A DNA stretch of 18,566 nt from DASUPK01 sp036276255 (GTDB taxonomy: Bacteria > Actinomycetota > Thermoleophilia > Solirubrobacterales > 70-9): contig DASUPK010000121.1 in NCBI GenBank assembly GCA_036276255.1, positions 1-18,566 on the forward strand. Reading direction: 5' to 3'. The notes under the pieces are model-generated. The model saw only the letters and a list, made by a program, of their open reading frames with translations, did no database searches and was not told the origin of the DNA. Shown one piece after another: positions 1 to 9,756 of this stretch. Each line of letters opens with the position of its first letter. Within the stretch, counting starts at the first letter, position 1. The position numbers and the translations under genes are program-made.

Positions 1-528
1 TCCCACCGCCACCCCCACGGCCCCGCCGCGGTGGCGGCCAGCGAGAACAACGGCGCCAACTGCTGCGATCAGCAGCAGCAAGGACGCGGCCTCGAACGCG
101 ATCAGGAAGCGCTCCAGGAGCAGCTTGCCGATCGCCGAGGGGGAGCCGAATCCGATCTCGACCGTCGGTCCCTGGGTGTCGATCGCCTGCAGGCCGGAGC
201 CGGTGATCGCGATCGCCAGCTCGACGAAGAGCGCGATGCCGAGCACCGGCGCGACGAAGCGCTGGCCTGGGATCGGCTCCCAGAGCGGCTCATCCACATT
301 GCCGACGTAGGCCGCGACGAAGACATAGAGGACCATCACCGCGCCGGCGTAGACGACGATCTGCGCGGCGGCGAGGAACTCGCCCTGGAGCAGGAGGAAG
401 AGCCCGGCGAGCGAGATCAGGTGAACGATCAGCGCGAGCACGCTGTAGAAGGGGTTGCGGAGGGCGATCACCGCGATCGCGCCGCCCAAGCATCCGATCG
501 CCCCCAGGAAGAAGCAGACCTCCTTCAT
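1..528 (-). CDS. nuoJ: NADH-quinone oxidoreductase subunit J (NuoJ), 3'-truncated by window edge
   Basis: Membrane subunit of the proton-pumping arm of respiratory complex I. I translated the minus strand from ATG at 528 and the frame stays open for 176 codons to the window edge, so the C-terminus is missing. The protein starts MKEVCFFLGAIGCLGGAIAV and has hydrophobic segments at about residues 5-25, 28-48, 53-74, 92-112 and 140-163. The stretch AAAQIVVYAGAVMVLYVFV (about 53-71) matches the conserved NuoJ helix region (IVYVGAVMVLFLFV type), which carries the pi-bulge helix in known structures. The start overlaps the nuoI stop as ATGA, and an AAGGAGGT-like stretch falls just inside the start. 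Its position as last visible gene of a nuoA-J series supports the call. nuoK-N would be expected beyond the left edge. Confidence 0.93.
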   Translation of the reverse strand, partial: MKEVCFFLGAIGCLGGAIAVIALRNPFYSVLALIVHLISLAGLFLLLQGEFLAAAQIVVYAGAVMVLYVFVAAYVGNVDEPLWEPIPGQRFVAPVLGIALFVELAIAITGSGLQAIDTQGPTVEIGFGSPSAIGKLLLERFLIAFEAASLLLLIAAVGAVVLAGRHRGGAVGVAVG

Positions 529-1103
529 TCCCCCTCGCTCCGCAGCGGCGTCCGGTCGATCGGCTCAGCGAGCAGCATCTCCTTGGTGAAGATCAGGTCC
601 GAGCGGTTGTAGTCGGACATCTCGTAGTCGTGGCCCATCGTGATCGCGTCGAAGGGGCAGGCGACCTCGCAGTAGCCGCAGAAGATGCAGCGGGAGAGGT
701 TGATCTCGTAGACCTCGGCGTAGCGCTCCCCGGCGGAGACGCGGTGGTTCGGGTCGTTCTCATGGGCGACGACCCGGATGCAGTCCGCCGGGCAGGCGGC
801 GGCGCAGAGGGAGCAGCCGACGCACTTCTCGAGGCCCGTGTCCTCGAAGCGGTGCAGCTTGTGGCGGCCGCGGAAGCGCTGGTAGACCGGGGTCTTCTCC
901 TCCGGGTACTGGATGGTGACCGTGCCCTCGAGCACCCGGCCGAACGTGGTGCGCAGCCCCCGGAGCGTCTCACCGAAGGCGCGGTACGCCCCGCCCGCTC
1001 CGCCGGGCTCCGGGCCGCGCTGGACCGAGATCACGTCCTCGTGGCTCTCCAGGTATGGGAACTCCGTCCAGTCGGTCTTCTCGGTGTTGAGCTTCGCCTG
1101 CAT
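525..1103 (-). CDS. nuoI: NADH-quinone oxidoreductase subunit I (NuoI), 2x[4Fe-4S] ferredoxin
   Basis: Electron-transfer subunit at the junction of the peripheral and membrane arms of complex I, carrying clusters N6a and N6b. The product is 192 aa. Two [4Fe-4S] motifs are visible: CVGCSLCAAACP (Cys 94, 97, 100, 104) and CIFCGYCEVACP (Cys 139, 142, 145, 149). The open frame extends further upstream, but that part lies inside nuoH. ATG at 1103 shares one base with the nuoH stop (TGATG), which is the usual coupling in this operon, so I take it as the start. The first 40 or so residues are loosely conserved and Gly-rich (GGAGGAY about 34-40). The gene lies between nuoH and nuoJ, the canonical place. 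Confidence 0.96.
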   Translation of the reverse strand: MQAKLNTEKTDWTEFPYLESHEDVISVQRGPEPGGAGGAYRAFGETLRGLRTTFGRVLEGTVTIQYPEEKTPVYQRFRGRHKLHRFEDTGLEKCVGCSLCAAACPADCIRVVAHENDPNHRVSAGERYAEVYEINLSRCIFCGYCEVACPFDAITMGHDYEMSDYNRSDLIFTKEMLLAEPIDRTPLRSEGE

Positions 1104-2116
1104 CAGCTGACCGTCACGATCACCGCGGTGGCGAGGACGTTGAGGGTGGCCAGGGGCAGCATCACCTTCCAGCCAAGCGACATGAGCTGGTCGTAGCGAA
1201 GGCGGGGGAGGGTCGCCCGGATCCAGATGAAGAAGCAGACCAGCGTCAGGGTCTTGACCACCATCCACACGGGGTCGAGCCAGCCCGGGCCGGGGCCCAT
1301 CCAGCCGCCGAGGAAGAAGGTGACCGCGATGCCGGAGACGACGAACATCTCCAGGTACTCGGCGAGCAGATAGGAGCCGAAGCGCATCCCGCCGTACTCG
1401 GTCATGTAGCCCTGGACCAGTTCGGCGTCCGCTTCCGGAAGGTCGAATGGCGCGCGGTTGGTCTCGGCGAAGCCCGCGACCATGAAGATCAGGAAGCCGA
1501 CGATCTGGGGGACGATGTTCCAGATCTCGCCCTGGGCGTCGACGATATGGGTGAGCGACAGCGAGCCGGTCATCATCACCACGCCGAGCAGAGAGAGGCC
1601 CATCGAGACCTCGTAGGAGATCAGCTGGGCAGCCGAACGCATCGCGCCCAGGAAGCTGTACTTCGAGCCCGAGGACCAGCCGGCCAGCAGCAGCCCATAG
1701 AACGACAGGGAGCCGAAGGCGAAGAAGTAGAGGACGCCGATCGAGACGTCGATTCCGTACAGCCCGATCCCGTCCTGGACGTTGCCGAACGGCAGGATCG
1801 CCAGGGTGACGATGCCCGAGAAGATCACGATGGCAGGGGCGATCGCGAAGAGGAGCGGGACCGCCGCGTTCGGCCGGAACATCTCCTTGCCGGCGAGCTT
1901 GACGATGTCCGCCAGCGGCTGGACGAGGCCGGCCGGGCCGACGCGGTTCGGCCCGTAGCGGTTCTGGAAGCGGCCGATCAGCTTCCGCTCGACGACGGTC
2001 AGCACCGGGACGATCATGAAGACGCCGAGGAAGATGATCAGCGACTTGACCACCATCACCCAGGTCGCCTCGACGTAATTGACCTCCGCGAGGGGCAGGT
2101 GGATCGGCAGGCTCAT
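1103..2116 (-). CDS. nuoH: NADH-quinone oxidoreductase subunit H (NuoH)
   Basis: Membrane subunit of complex I that forms most of the quinone-access channel together with NuoB and NuoD. The product is 337 aa, normal for the family, with about eight hydrophobic helices. Family signatures are clear: a VVERKLIGRFQNRYGPNRVG stretch (about 41-60), followed by PAGLVQPLADIVKL, and ETNRAPFDLPEADAEL (about 218-233) followed by TEYGGMRF, the loop that lines the quinone cavity. ATG at 2116 overlaps the nuoG stop (ATGA), so the start is well fixed. The stop overlaps the nuoI start by one base. Confidence 0.97.
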   Translation of the reverse strand: MSLPIHLPLAEVNYVEATWVMVVKSLIIFLGVFMIVPVLTVVERKLIGRFQNRYGPNRVGPAGLVQPLADIVKLAGKEMFRPNAAVPLLFAIAPAIVIFSGIVTLAILPFGNVQDGIGLYGIDVSIGVLYFFAFGSLSFYGLLLAGWSSGSKYSFLGAMRSAAQLISYEVSMGLSLLGVVMMTGSLSLTHIVDAQGEIWNIVPQIVGFLIFMVAGFAETNRAPFDLPEADAELVQGYMTEYGGMRFGSYLLAEYLEMFVVSGIAVTFFLGGWMGPGPGWLDPVWMVVKTLTLVCFFIWIRATLPRLRYDQLMSLGWKVMLPLATLNVLATAVIVTVS

Positions 2117-4577
2117 CGCTTGGTCACCCGGATCCGCTGCGGGACGCCGTTGGTCAGCACGTTGCCGTTGGCCTCGTCGGTGCCCTCGATCAGGAAGGCT
2201 GCGCCCTGGGCCATGCGCTCGCGAATGGCGACGGTCGCCTCGACGCTATGGCCGTTGACGGCCACCGTGACCTCGTCGCCACTGCCGAGTTCGAGTGACT
2301 CCGCATCCTTGGCGTGGAGCTCGAGCTTCTGTTTGGGCATGAGGAAGCGCAGCGCCGGATTGCGCTTGGTGACGTCTGTGGCCCAAAGGTCGCGATAGGT
2401 GCCTAGGAGCAGACCGTCCGCCGAGGGGTGGTCGGAGGGGGCGGCCGGGGGAACTCCCGGCGGTGTTTGCCGGCCCCCGGACGCTCCCTCCGGCCGCCCC
2501 GGCGTCCAAGACTGCCCTGGGTCCCTGTCTCCCCACCGCAACCCGGTGCCGCCGATCTCCTCGTAGGTGATCGAGTCGTAGAAGGGCACCTCGTTCGAAA
2601 GCGCGTCAAAGACCTCCGCCGGCGACTCCGGTGTCAGGTCGCTGCCGAGTTCTGCGGCGACGGCAGCGAGGAAGCGCCAGCCGGGGATCATGCCCTCCGG
2701 GAGGGGAACGTTCCGGCGGAGGCGCTGGAGCCGGCCGTCGGGATGGGTGACGGTGCCCTCCTTCTCGGCGAAGCTCTCGGCGGGGATGACCAGGTTCGCG
2801 AGCCTGGTCGACTCGTCCTCGAACCCGGCGATGGCGACCACGAAGTTGCCGGCGAGCGCCTGACGCCAACCGTCGGAGTCGGGCTGGGTGCGAACCGGGT
2901 CCGCGTTGACCAGCAGCGTCGCGCCGAGCTCGTGCGCGGCGAGCCCGTCCTTGATGCCGGCGCTGCCGCATCCGGCCTCGGTGGGCTCCAGACCGGGCTT
3001 GGCGCCCGGGAGGCAGCCGACTTCGCGCAGACCGCGGCCGTTCGACTCCTCAGGCACCTCCAGGAGGCCCGGGCCGATCCGCTGGTGCATCTCGAGCGCG
3101 CGGGCGCACGCGTGGAGGGCCTCGACGGCGCCGGGGTTCCGCCACAGGCGCTCGCCCCAGACGATCATCTGGTCCGGAGCGTCGCGCAGGATCTCGGCGA
3201 TGGTGCCGGCCTCCTTCGTGAAGGGACCCTCGGTGTCGTAGCCCTCGGCGCCGAGCGCTCCGGCGAGCGCCCTGACGAAGGAGGCGGCGTCGCCGGGGAG
3301 GTACCGGATCGCCTCGGCCGCTCCGCCGTCCAGCGCGGTCGGGCGCTCGGAGGCCACCATCAGCTTGGCGTTCGCCCGCCGCACCGCCTTGCGGATGCGC
3401 AGGTCGAGGATCGGCATCTCGTGCAGGGGGTCCGTGCCGATCACCAGGATCGCGTCGGCGTGGTCGAGGTCCGAGATCTTGGAGCCGAGCTCGGGTCGCG
3501 AGAGCTCGCCGAGCAAACCGGCGTCGACCGGGCTCGCGGAGGAGTCGATGTTCGACGACCCGGCGCCGCGGAGGGTCTTCTGCACGAGCCAGCCCTCCTC
3601 GTTGGACGTGCCCCCGCCGACGATCGCGGCCGCCTTCTCGCCGGCGCCGCGGATCGCGTCGGCGACCTTGCTGACCGCCTCGTCCCAGGAAATCGGGCTG
3701 AGGCTGCCGTCGCCGGCGCGAATCATCGGCCGGGTGATCCGCTCCTCGGAGTTGAACATCTGGAAGGCGAAGCGGCCCTTGTCGCAGAGCCAGCCGTCGT
3801 CGACCTCGACGTTGTCGCGGGCGAGGACGCGCAGCACCCGCTCGTCGCGGACGGTGAACCGGACGTTGCATTGAGATGGGCAGAGCGTGCAGATCGAGCC
3901 CGCGTCCTCGATGTCCCAGGGCCGAGCGCGGAAGCGGTAGGTATAGGAGGTCAGCGCCCCGACGGGGCAGAGCTCGGTGATGTTCCCGTGGAAGGGCGCG
4001 ATGTACGGCCGTTCGTCGAAGGTGCCGACGAAGGTCTTGTCGCCGCGCTCGAGCAGCTGCAGCTGCTCGTCCTCGGCCACCTCCTGGCTGAAGCGGACGC
4101 AGCGGTAGCAGAGGATGCATCGCTCGCGGTCGATCGCCACCAGAGGCGAGAGCTCGAGCGGCTTCTGGAAGTGGCGCTTCGGGTCGGTGAAGCGGCTCTT
4201 GCCGGGGCCCCAGCCCATCGCGATGTCCTGGAGCGGGCACTCGCCGCCCTTGTCGCAGACCGGGCAGTCGAGCGGATGGTTGACGAGCAGGAACTCCACG
4301 ACTGCGTTCTGCGCCTCCTTGACCCGGTCGGTCTGCGTGTAGACGACCATGCCGTCGCGGATCGGGGTCGAGCAGGAGGTCTGCAGCTTCGGCATCCCCT
4401 CGATCTCCACCAGGCACATCCGGCAGGCCCCCACGGGCTCCCCGAGCTTCGGCTCGTAACAGAAGACGGGGATCTCGATGTCGCCCATCTTGGCGGCGTC
4501 ATGGAGCATCGTGCCCTCGGGTGCCGTCACCTCGCGGCCGTCGACGACGAGGGTCACGGCGTTGCGGATCTGTCGGG

Positions 4578-4581
<4 letters not shown>
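2113..4581 (-). CDS. nuoG: NADH-quinone oxidoreductase subunit G (NuoG)
   Basis: Large Fe-S subunit of the peripheral arm of complex I, 822 aa. An N-terminal [2Fe-2S] domain has Cys 41, 53, 56 and 70. The His-Cys cluster follows in HPLDCPVCDKGGECPLQD (His 102, Cys 106, 109, 115). Next are Cys 155, 158, 161 and 205 for the next [4Fe-4S] centre. A further set, Cys 231, 234, 238 and 266, corresponds to the N7 site that only some bacterial NuoG proteins keep. The rest is a molybdopterin-oxidoreductase-like fold with no sign of active cofactor use. Residues about 690-725 form a Pro/Gly/Ser-rich linker encoded by a palindromic stretch (2437-2500). The start is GTG at 4581, overlapping the nuoF stop as GTGA. 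Confidence 0.96.
2437..2500. repeat. GC-rich inverted repeat inside nuoG linker
   Basis: GGGGCGGCCGG at 2438-2448 is the exact reverse complement of CCGGCCGCCCC at 2490-2500 (11 bp, about 41 bases between). Inside the loop, CCGGC (2458-2462) pairs with GCCGG (2469-2473), so nested hairpins are possible. On the coding strand this encodes the low-complexity linker PGRPEGASGGRQTPPGVPPA. It could be an in-frame palindromic element or simply a GC-rich linker. Confidence 0.6.
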
Positions 4582-5929
<1,348 letters not shown>

Positions 5930-5930
<1 letters not shown>

Positions 5931-6754
5931 CAGCTCTTCCCCTTCTTCGGCTTCGCCTTCGGCTTGGGTCGGCTGCCCTTGTTGAGGGAATGGCGGGCAA
6001 GGCGTTTGTCGCCACCGCCGCGCGCCCCGCCGGCGGCTGGGCGATCCTGAAGCCTCTTCTCGGGCAGGACCTCCCTGCCCCTCTTCCGCAGCTGCTCCAC
6101 CGCCGCCCCGGCGTCCTCCTCCGTCAGCGGCCCGTAGTAGCGCTCGTCGATCGAGGCCATCGGCGCCAGGTCACAGGCGCCCAGGCACTCGAAGCCTCGT
6201 ACGAAGACCTTGCCGTCCTCGGAGGTTCCCTGTCCCTCCACGCCGGCCGCCTCGCCGAAGGCCTCGAGCAGCCGGTCGGCGCCGCGCAGCCAGCAGCTGA
6301 TGTTGGTGCAGACGAGCACCTGGTGCTCGCCCTCGGGCTCGAGGCGGAAGAGGTCGTAGAAACTGGCCACGGACTCGAGGTAGCCGGGGGTGACGCCCAT
6401 TACCGCCGCGGCCTGCTCGATTCCATCGGGCGTGCACCAGCCGTAGCGCCGCTGCACGGCCCAGAGCGCCGGGATGGCGGCCGAGCGCTTCTGCGGGTAG
6501 CGCTTCATCGCCCGGCGGATCTCCTGAGCCAGTGCGCGGGGCACCTCGACTTCGGAGGGCTCGGGGACGGGGGCGGGCTCGCCGTGCGGCTCGCGTGCCT
6601 CGGTACTGGCCTGGACAACCTCGATCTCCTCGGCCGGGATGTCGACGCCGACCTTCTCCTGCAGGTCGGGCATCGGCGGCGGTTCGGGCACGTCGTGGAT
6701 GTGCCCCGGATCCGCGGTCCAGGGCCGCTTGCCCTTCGGCAGCAGCGGGCTCAC
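5930..6754 (-). CDS. nuoE: NADH-quinone oxidoreductase subunit E (NuoE), with N- and C-terminal extensions
   Basis: The 24-kDa-type thioredoxin-fold subunit of complex I that holds [2Fe-2S] cluster N1a. Ligands are Cys 149 and 154 (VCTNISCWLRGAD) and Cys 190 and 194 (FECLGACDLAPMA). The conserved core spans about residues 68-225, including RYPQKRSAAIPALWAVQ, the usual NuoE opening. At 274 aa it is longer than the usual 160-220. About 65 residues of Pro/Glu-rich sequence precede the core and about 45 basic residues follow it, ending PKPKAKPKKGKS. The start is GTG at 6754, overlapping the nuoD stop (GTGA). Internal ATGs exist at residues 28 and 83, but coupling favours the GTG. If residue 28 were used, the N-terminal extension would still be about 40 aa. 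Confidence 0.94.
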
Positions 6755-8055
6755 CGGTCGACGCCCCCGATGATCGGGTCGAGCATCGCCAGGTTCTGGA
6801 TCAGGTCGGCGATCAGGCCGCCGACCGACATCTCCCGGAAGGCCTGCAGGTTGACGAAGGACGGATCGCGGAAGTGGACGCGCGAGGGCTTCGAGGAGCC
6901 ATCGGCCAGAACGAAGCAGCCGAGCTCGCCGCGGGGCGATTCGATCGAGTAGTACAGCTCACCGGGCGGGACGCGGTAGCCCTCGGTGACGAGCTTGAAG
7001 TGATGGATCAGCGCCTCCATCGAGGTGGAGAGCTCGTCGCGGGGAGGCAGCACGTACTTGCGGTCGTCCGAGATGAACGGTCCCTCGGGCAGGCCGTCGA
7101 GGACCTGCTCGATGATCCGCACCGACTCCCGCATCTCCTGAAGCCGCACGCGGTAGCGGTCGTACCCGTCGCCGATCGTCCCGACCGGGATCTTGAAGTC
7201 GAAGTCGCCGTAGGAGAGGTAACCCGGGCTCTTGCGGAGGTCCCACGGCTCGCCGGCCGCCCGGAGCAGGGGGCCGGTGACGCCGAGGTCGAGCAGCCGC
7301 TCCCGCGAGACGATGCCGACGTTGCGCGTCCGGTGCAGGAAGATCTCGTTGCGGTCGAGCAGTGCCTCGTACTGGTCGATGCGGCCCGGCATCAGGTCGA
7401 TGAACTCGCGGAGCTTCCGCTCGAAGCCGACCGGGATGTCCTCGAAGACGCCGCCGACCTGGAAGTAGCGCGTGTGCATCCGCTGCCCGGTCGACATCTC
7501 GAAGAGGTCGAGGATCGTGTCGCGCTCGCGGAAGCAGTACCAGAACATCGAGATCGCGCCCAGGTCCAGCGCGGAGGTGCCGAGCCAGACCAGATGCGAG
7601 TGGATCCGGTTGAGCTCCATGTGGAGGATGCGCAGGTACTTGGCGCGATCCGGGATCTCGAGCTCGATCAGGCGCTCGACGCAGCCGCAGAAGGCCTCCA
7701 TTTGGAAGAAGTAGGAGAGGTAGTCCATCCGCTCCACGAACGGGATGACCTTCCAGTAGCTCTTGTCCTCGCAGGACTTCTCGATCCCGGTGTGGAGGTA
7801 GCCCATGATCGGCTTGCAGTCGAGGATCCGCTCGCCCTGAAGGGTCACGATCAGTCGCAGAACGCCATGGGTCGCCGGGTGGTGCGGGCCCATGTTGATC
7901 GTGAGGACCTCCTGCTCGGGCTCGAGGCCTGGTCCACCCAGGTCCTGATGCGCGATCTCGGCGGCGTCGACCAGGGGAGCCGCGGGATCCTCCGCCTCCC
8001 GGGCGACACCGCGTTCGGTGATGTCCGCCTCGTCCCGGAGCAGCTCGTCGGCCAT
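6751..8055 (-). CDS. nuoD: NADH-quinone oxidoreductase subunit D (NuoD)
   Basis: Peripheral-arm subunit forming the quinone-reduction site with NuoB. The product is 434 aa from ATG at 8055. The conserved stretch NMGPHHPATHGVLRLIV, with the quinone-site His, is near the N-terminus. It is followed by GYLHTGIEKSCEDKSYWKVI, then MELNRIHSHLVWLG, and the protein ends GGVDR, the usual NuoD C-terminus. The frame continues upstream to a GTG at 8067. I prefer ATG at 8055 because it overlaps the nuoC TAA stop by one base and lies 8 bases after GAGGTGG. Residues 1-35 (MADELLRDEADITERG onward) are a variable acidic leader. Confidence 0.96.
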   Translation of the reverse strand: MADELLRDEADITERGVAREAEDPAAPLVDAAEIAHQDLGGPGLEPEQEVLTINMGPHHPATHGVLRLIVTLQGERILDCKPIMGYLHTGIEKSCEDKSYWKVIPFVERMDYLSYFFQMEAFCGCVERLIELEIPDRAKYLRILHMELNRIHSHLVWLGTSALDLGAISMFWYCFRERDTILDLFEMSTGQRMHTRYFQVGGVFEDIPVGFERKLREFIDLMPGRIDQYEALLDRNEIFLHRTRNVGIVSRERLLDLGVTGPLLRAAGEPWDLRKSPGYLSYGDFDFKIPVGTIGDGYDRYRVRLQEMRESVRIIEQVLDGLPEGPFISDDRKYVLPPRDELSTSMEALIHHFKLVTEGYRVPPGELYYSIESPRGELGCFVLADGSSKPSRVHFRDPSFVNLQAFREMSVGGLIADLIQNLAMLDPIIGGVDR

Positions 8056-8615
8056 TACTCGAACCACCTCGGGGTCTCGATCTCGTTGTGGGTGAAGAGG
8101 ACCGGCTCGCCGCCGATCGGGAAGTCGCGGCGCTGCGGCCAGCCGACGTAGTCCTCCGGCATCAGGATCCGGCGCAGGTCCGGGTGGCCGCGGAAGACGA
8201 TTCCGAAGAAGTCGTAGGCCTCCCGCTCTTGGAAATCAGCCGTTGGGAAGAGCTCAACGCATGAATCCAGCTCCGGGAGCTTCTCGGTCGCCGACAGCCC
8301 GTTGGAGCCGTCGCCGGCCGCCGGGTCGGCGAGCAGCGCCTTGACGTGCAGGCGCTCCATCCGCTCCCGGCTGAGCAGCTCGTAGTGGACCGCGAAACGG
8401 GGGGTGGCCGGCAGGTAGTCGGCCGCGTGGACGCTGGAGAGGAAGCGGTAGCCCTGCTCGGGCGTGTCGCGCAGCCAGGTGAGGGCGTGCAGGACGCCGT
8501 CCGGGTTGATCACCAGCGTCGCCCGGTCGTGCTCGACCGACGTCTCGATGACCGTTCCCGCCCGCCCCTTGTCGATTCCCTGGGCGATCAGCTCCAGCCC
8601 AGGGGCGTCAGGCAT
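8055..8615 (-). CDS. nuoC: NADH-quinone oxidoreductase subunit C (NuoC)
   Basis: Peripheral-arm subunit of complex I that packs against NuoD and NuoI. The product is 186 aa from ATG at 8615 (MPDAPGLELIAQG), with GGAG 7 bases upstream of the start. The family signature FQEREAYDFFGIVFRGHPDL is at about 128-147, followed by RRILMPEDYVGWPQRRDFP. A longer open frame runs upstream, but it lies inside nuoB and reads as Ser/Arg/Thr-rich shadow sequence. The gene overlaps nuoB by 8 bases and nuoD by one. It is a separate gene, not the fused nuoCD seen in enterobacteria. Confidence 0.95.
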   Translation of the reverse strand: MPDAPGLELIAQGIDKGRAGTVIETSVEHDRATLVINPDGVLHALTWLRDTPEQGYRFLSSVHAADYLPATPRFAVHYELLSRERMERLHVKALLADPAAGDGSNGLSATEKLPELDSCVELFPTADFQEREAYDFFGIVFRGHPDLRRILMPEDYVGWPQRRDFPIGGEPVLFTHNEIETPRWFE

Positions 8616-9273
8616 CGTCAGGCTCCCGGACCGCTGCGGCGGCGCGCTCGAGGGCCTCCTTGGTCGGCTCGCCTGACTCGAAGCGGGCCCACTCCTCGGT
8701 GCCCTCGGCGTTGTAGCGCTCTCGCCAGCCGAGGTCGGGCTGGCCGCGCACCAGCCGCTGCAGCTTGTTGAAGCCGTGCAGCAGCGCCTCGGGGCGCGGC
8801 GGGCAGCCCGGGACGTGGATGTCGACCGGCATGAACTTGTCCGCCCCCTGGACCACGGCGTAGTTGGCGAACATGCCGCCCGAGGAGGAGCATGCACCCA
8901 TCGCGACCACCCACTTGGGCTCCAGCATCTGGTCGTAGACGCGGCGGACAACCGGCGCCATCTTCACCGACACCCGGCCGGAGAGGATCAGCATGTCCGC
9001 CTGCCGGGGGGAGGCCCGGAAGGCCTCGGCCCCGAACCTCGCAATGTCGTAGCGCGACGTGACCATCGACATCATCTCGATGGCGCAGCAGGCCAGGCCG
9101 AAGGTCATCGGGAAGAGGGCGTTCGACCGCCCCCAGTTGAGAACGTTCTCGAAGGTCGTCGTGAGCAGGCGCTCCTCGACGTACTGCTCGAGATCCCTTC
9201 CCTCCAGGTCCCCGCGCAACAGGTCGCGGGCGCGCAGCTGCCGTGCTCGAAGGCTCTCGCGCTCTACTTCCAA
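8608..9273 (-). CDS. nuoB: NADH-quinone oxidoreductase subunit B (NuoB), cluster N2
   Basis: Peripheral-arm subunit that holds terminal cluster N2, the donor to quinone. Ligands are the tandem Cys 62-63 in GLACCAIEMM, Cys 128 in GACSSSGG and Cys 157 in PGCPPRPEALLHG. No ATG or GTG fits the N-terminus. I chose TTG at 9273 (MEVERESLRARQ, 221 aa) because GAGGAG lies 7 bases upstream and the 10-base overlap with nuoA fits the tight spacing of the operon. A second TTG at 9219 (203 aa) would start nearer to typical NuoB proteins but has no visible Shine-Dalgarno sequence. Conserved sequence begins near YVEERLLTTTFENVLNW (about 31-47), so both starts keep the whole domain. The acidic tail after residue 185 is variable. 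Confidence 0.94.
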   Translation of the reverse strand: MEVERESLRARQLRARDLLRGDLEGRDLEQYVEERLLTTTFENVLNWGRSNALFPMTFGLACCAIEMMSMVTSRYDIARFGAEAFRASPRQADMLILSGRVSVKMAPVVRRVYDQMLEPKWVVAMGACSSSGGMFANYAVVQGADKFMPVDIHVPGCPPRPEALLHGFNKLQRLVRGQPDLGWRERYNAEGTEEWARFESGEPTKEALERAAAAVREPDDA

Positions 9274-9623
9274 TCGAGCGCTCCTCGACGCCAGACGAAG
9301 ACCAGGGCGACGAGCAGAAGCACGACGAAGACGAGGATCTCTCCCAGCACGAACACACTCTTGGTGGCGTGGACGAGGACGCCGACCGGATACAGGAAGA
9401 CGACCTCGATGTCGAACAGGATGAACAGCATCGCGATCATGTAGAAGCTCACGCCGAAGCGGAAGGTCCGGGTGATGTGGGAGGGGAGCCCGCACTCATA
9501 CGGCTGCCCCTTGATCGGATTCGGGCGCTTCGGCCCGGTGATCGAGTTCAACAGTGCGAAGGCGCTCCCCACGATGACCCCTAGGCCGGCGAACACGAGA
9601 ACGGGGAGGTAGCTCTGGAGCAC
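9264..9623 (-). CDS. nuoA: NADH-quinone oxidoreductase subunit A (NuoA)
   Basis: Small three-helix membrane subunit of complex I, first gene of the operon. From GTG at 9623 it is 119 aa starting VLQSYLPVLVFAG, which matches the normal NuoA opening. Conserved features are YECG (about 42-45), the FRFGVSFYMIAMLFILFDIE stretch, and VVFLYP ending at about 79. Hydrophobic helices lie at about 4-26, 58-79 and 88-112. A TTG at 9653 would add ten residues (MSRWYKTERI), but neither start has a clear Shine-Dalgarno sequence. A TATAAG at 9641-9636 would put the transcript start near 9629, which would leave the TTG outside the mRNA and the GTG almost leaderless. I therefore prefer GTG. Confidence 0.93.
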   Translation of the reverse strand: MLQSYLPVLVFAGLGVIVGSAFALLNSITGPKRPNPIKGQPYECGLPSHITRTFRFGVSFYMIAMLFILFDIEVVFLYPVGVLVHATKSVFVLGEILVFVVLLLVALVFVWRRGALDWK

Positions 9624-9635
9624 GATTCGTTCGGT

Positions 9636-9667
9636 CTTATACCACCGCGACAAGGACTTTGTAGCAA
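9636..9667 (-). promoter_or_regulatory. Candidate nuo operon promoter
   Basis: On the minus strand TATAAG (9641-9636) is a fair -10 element and TTGCTA (9667-9662) a possible -35. The spacer is 20 bases, longer than ideal. The transcript would begin about 6 bases before the nuoA GTG. This is pattern matching only. Confidence 0.3.
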
Positions 9668-9741
9668 GGTGTTACATAGTGCTTTTCCGCATCAGGAAGC
9701 CGAATCCGACCCTCTGTGACGGCTTTCACCGGATCCCTCTC

Positions 9742-9747
9742 TAATCT
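9742..9747 (+). promoter_or_regulatory. Candidate -10 element, leaderless gene at 9757
   Basis: TAATCT lies 9 bases before the GTG start at 9757, which would place the transcript start at or next to the start codon. There is no Shine-Dalgarno sequence between. A GTGACG at 9716-9721 resembles a -35 but the spacer is about 20 bases, so the call is weak. Confidence 0.3.
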
Positions 9748-9756
9748 CCCGCGCCC

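Noticed and set aside
8056..8067. GTG at 8067 as nuoD start
   Set aside because: ATG at 8055 overlaps the nuoC stop and has GAGGTGG 8 bases upstream, as in the rest of the operon.
9220..9240. Long upstream extension of nuoB into nuoA beyond 9273
   Set aside because: The sequence upstream is Arg-rich shadow of nuoA. The TTG at 9273 already has the best Shine-Dalgarno sequence.
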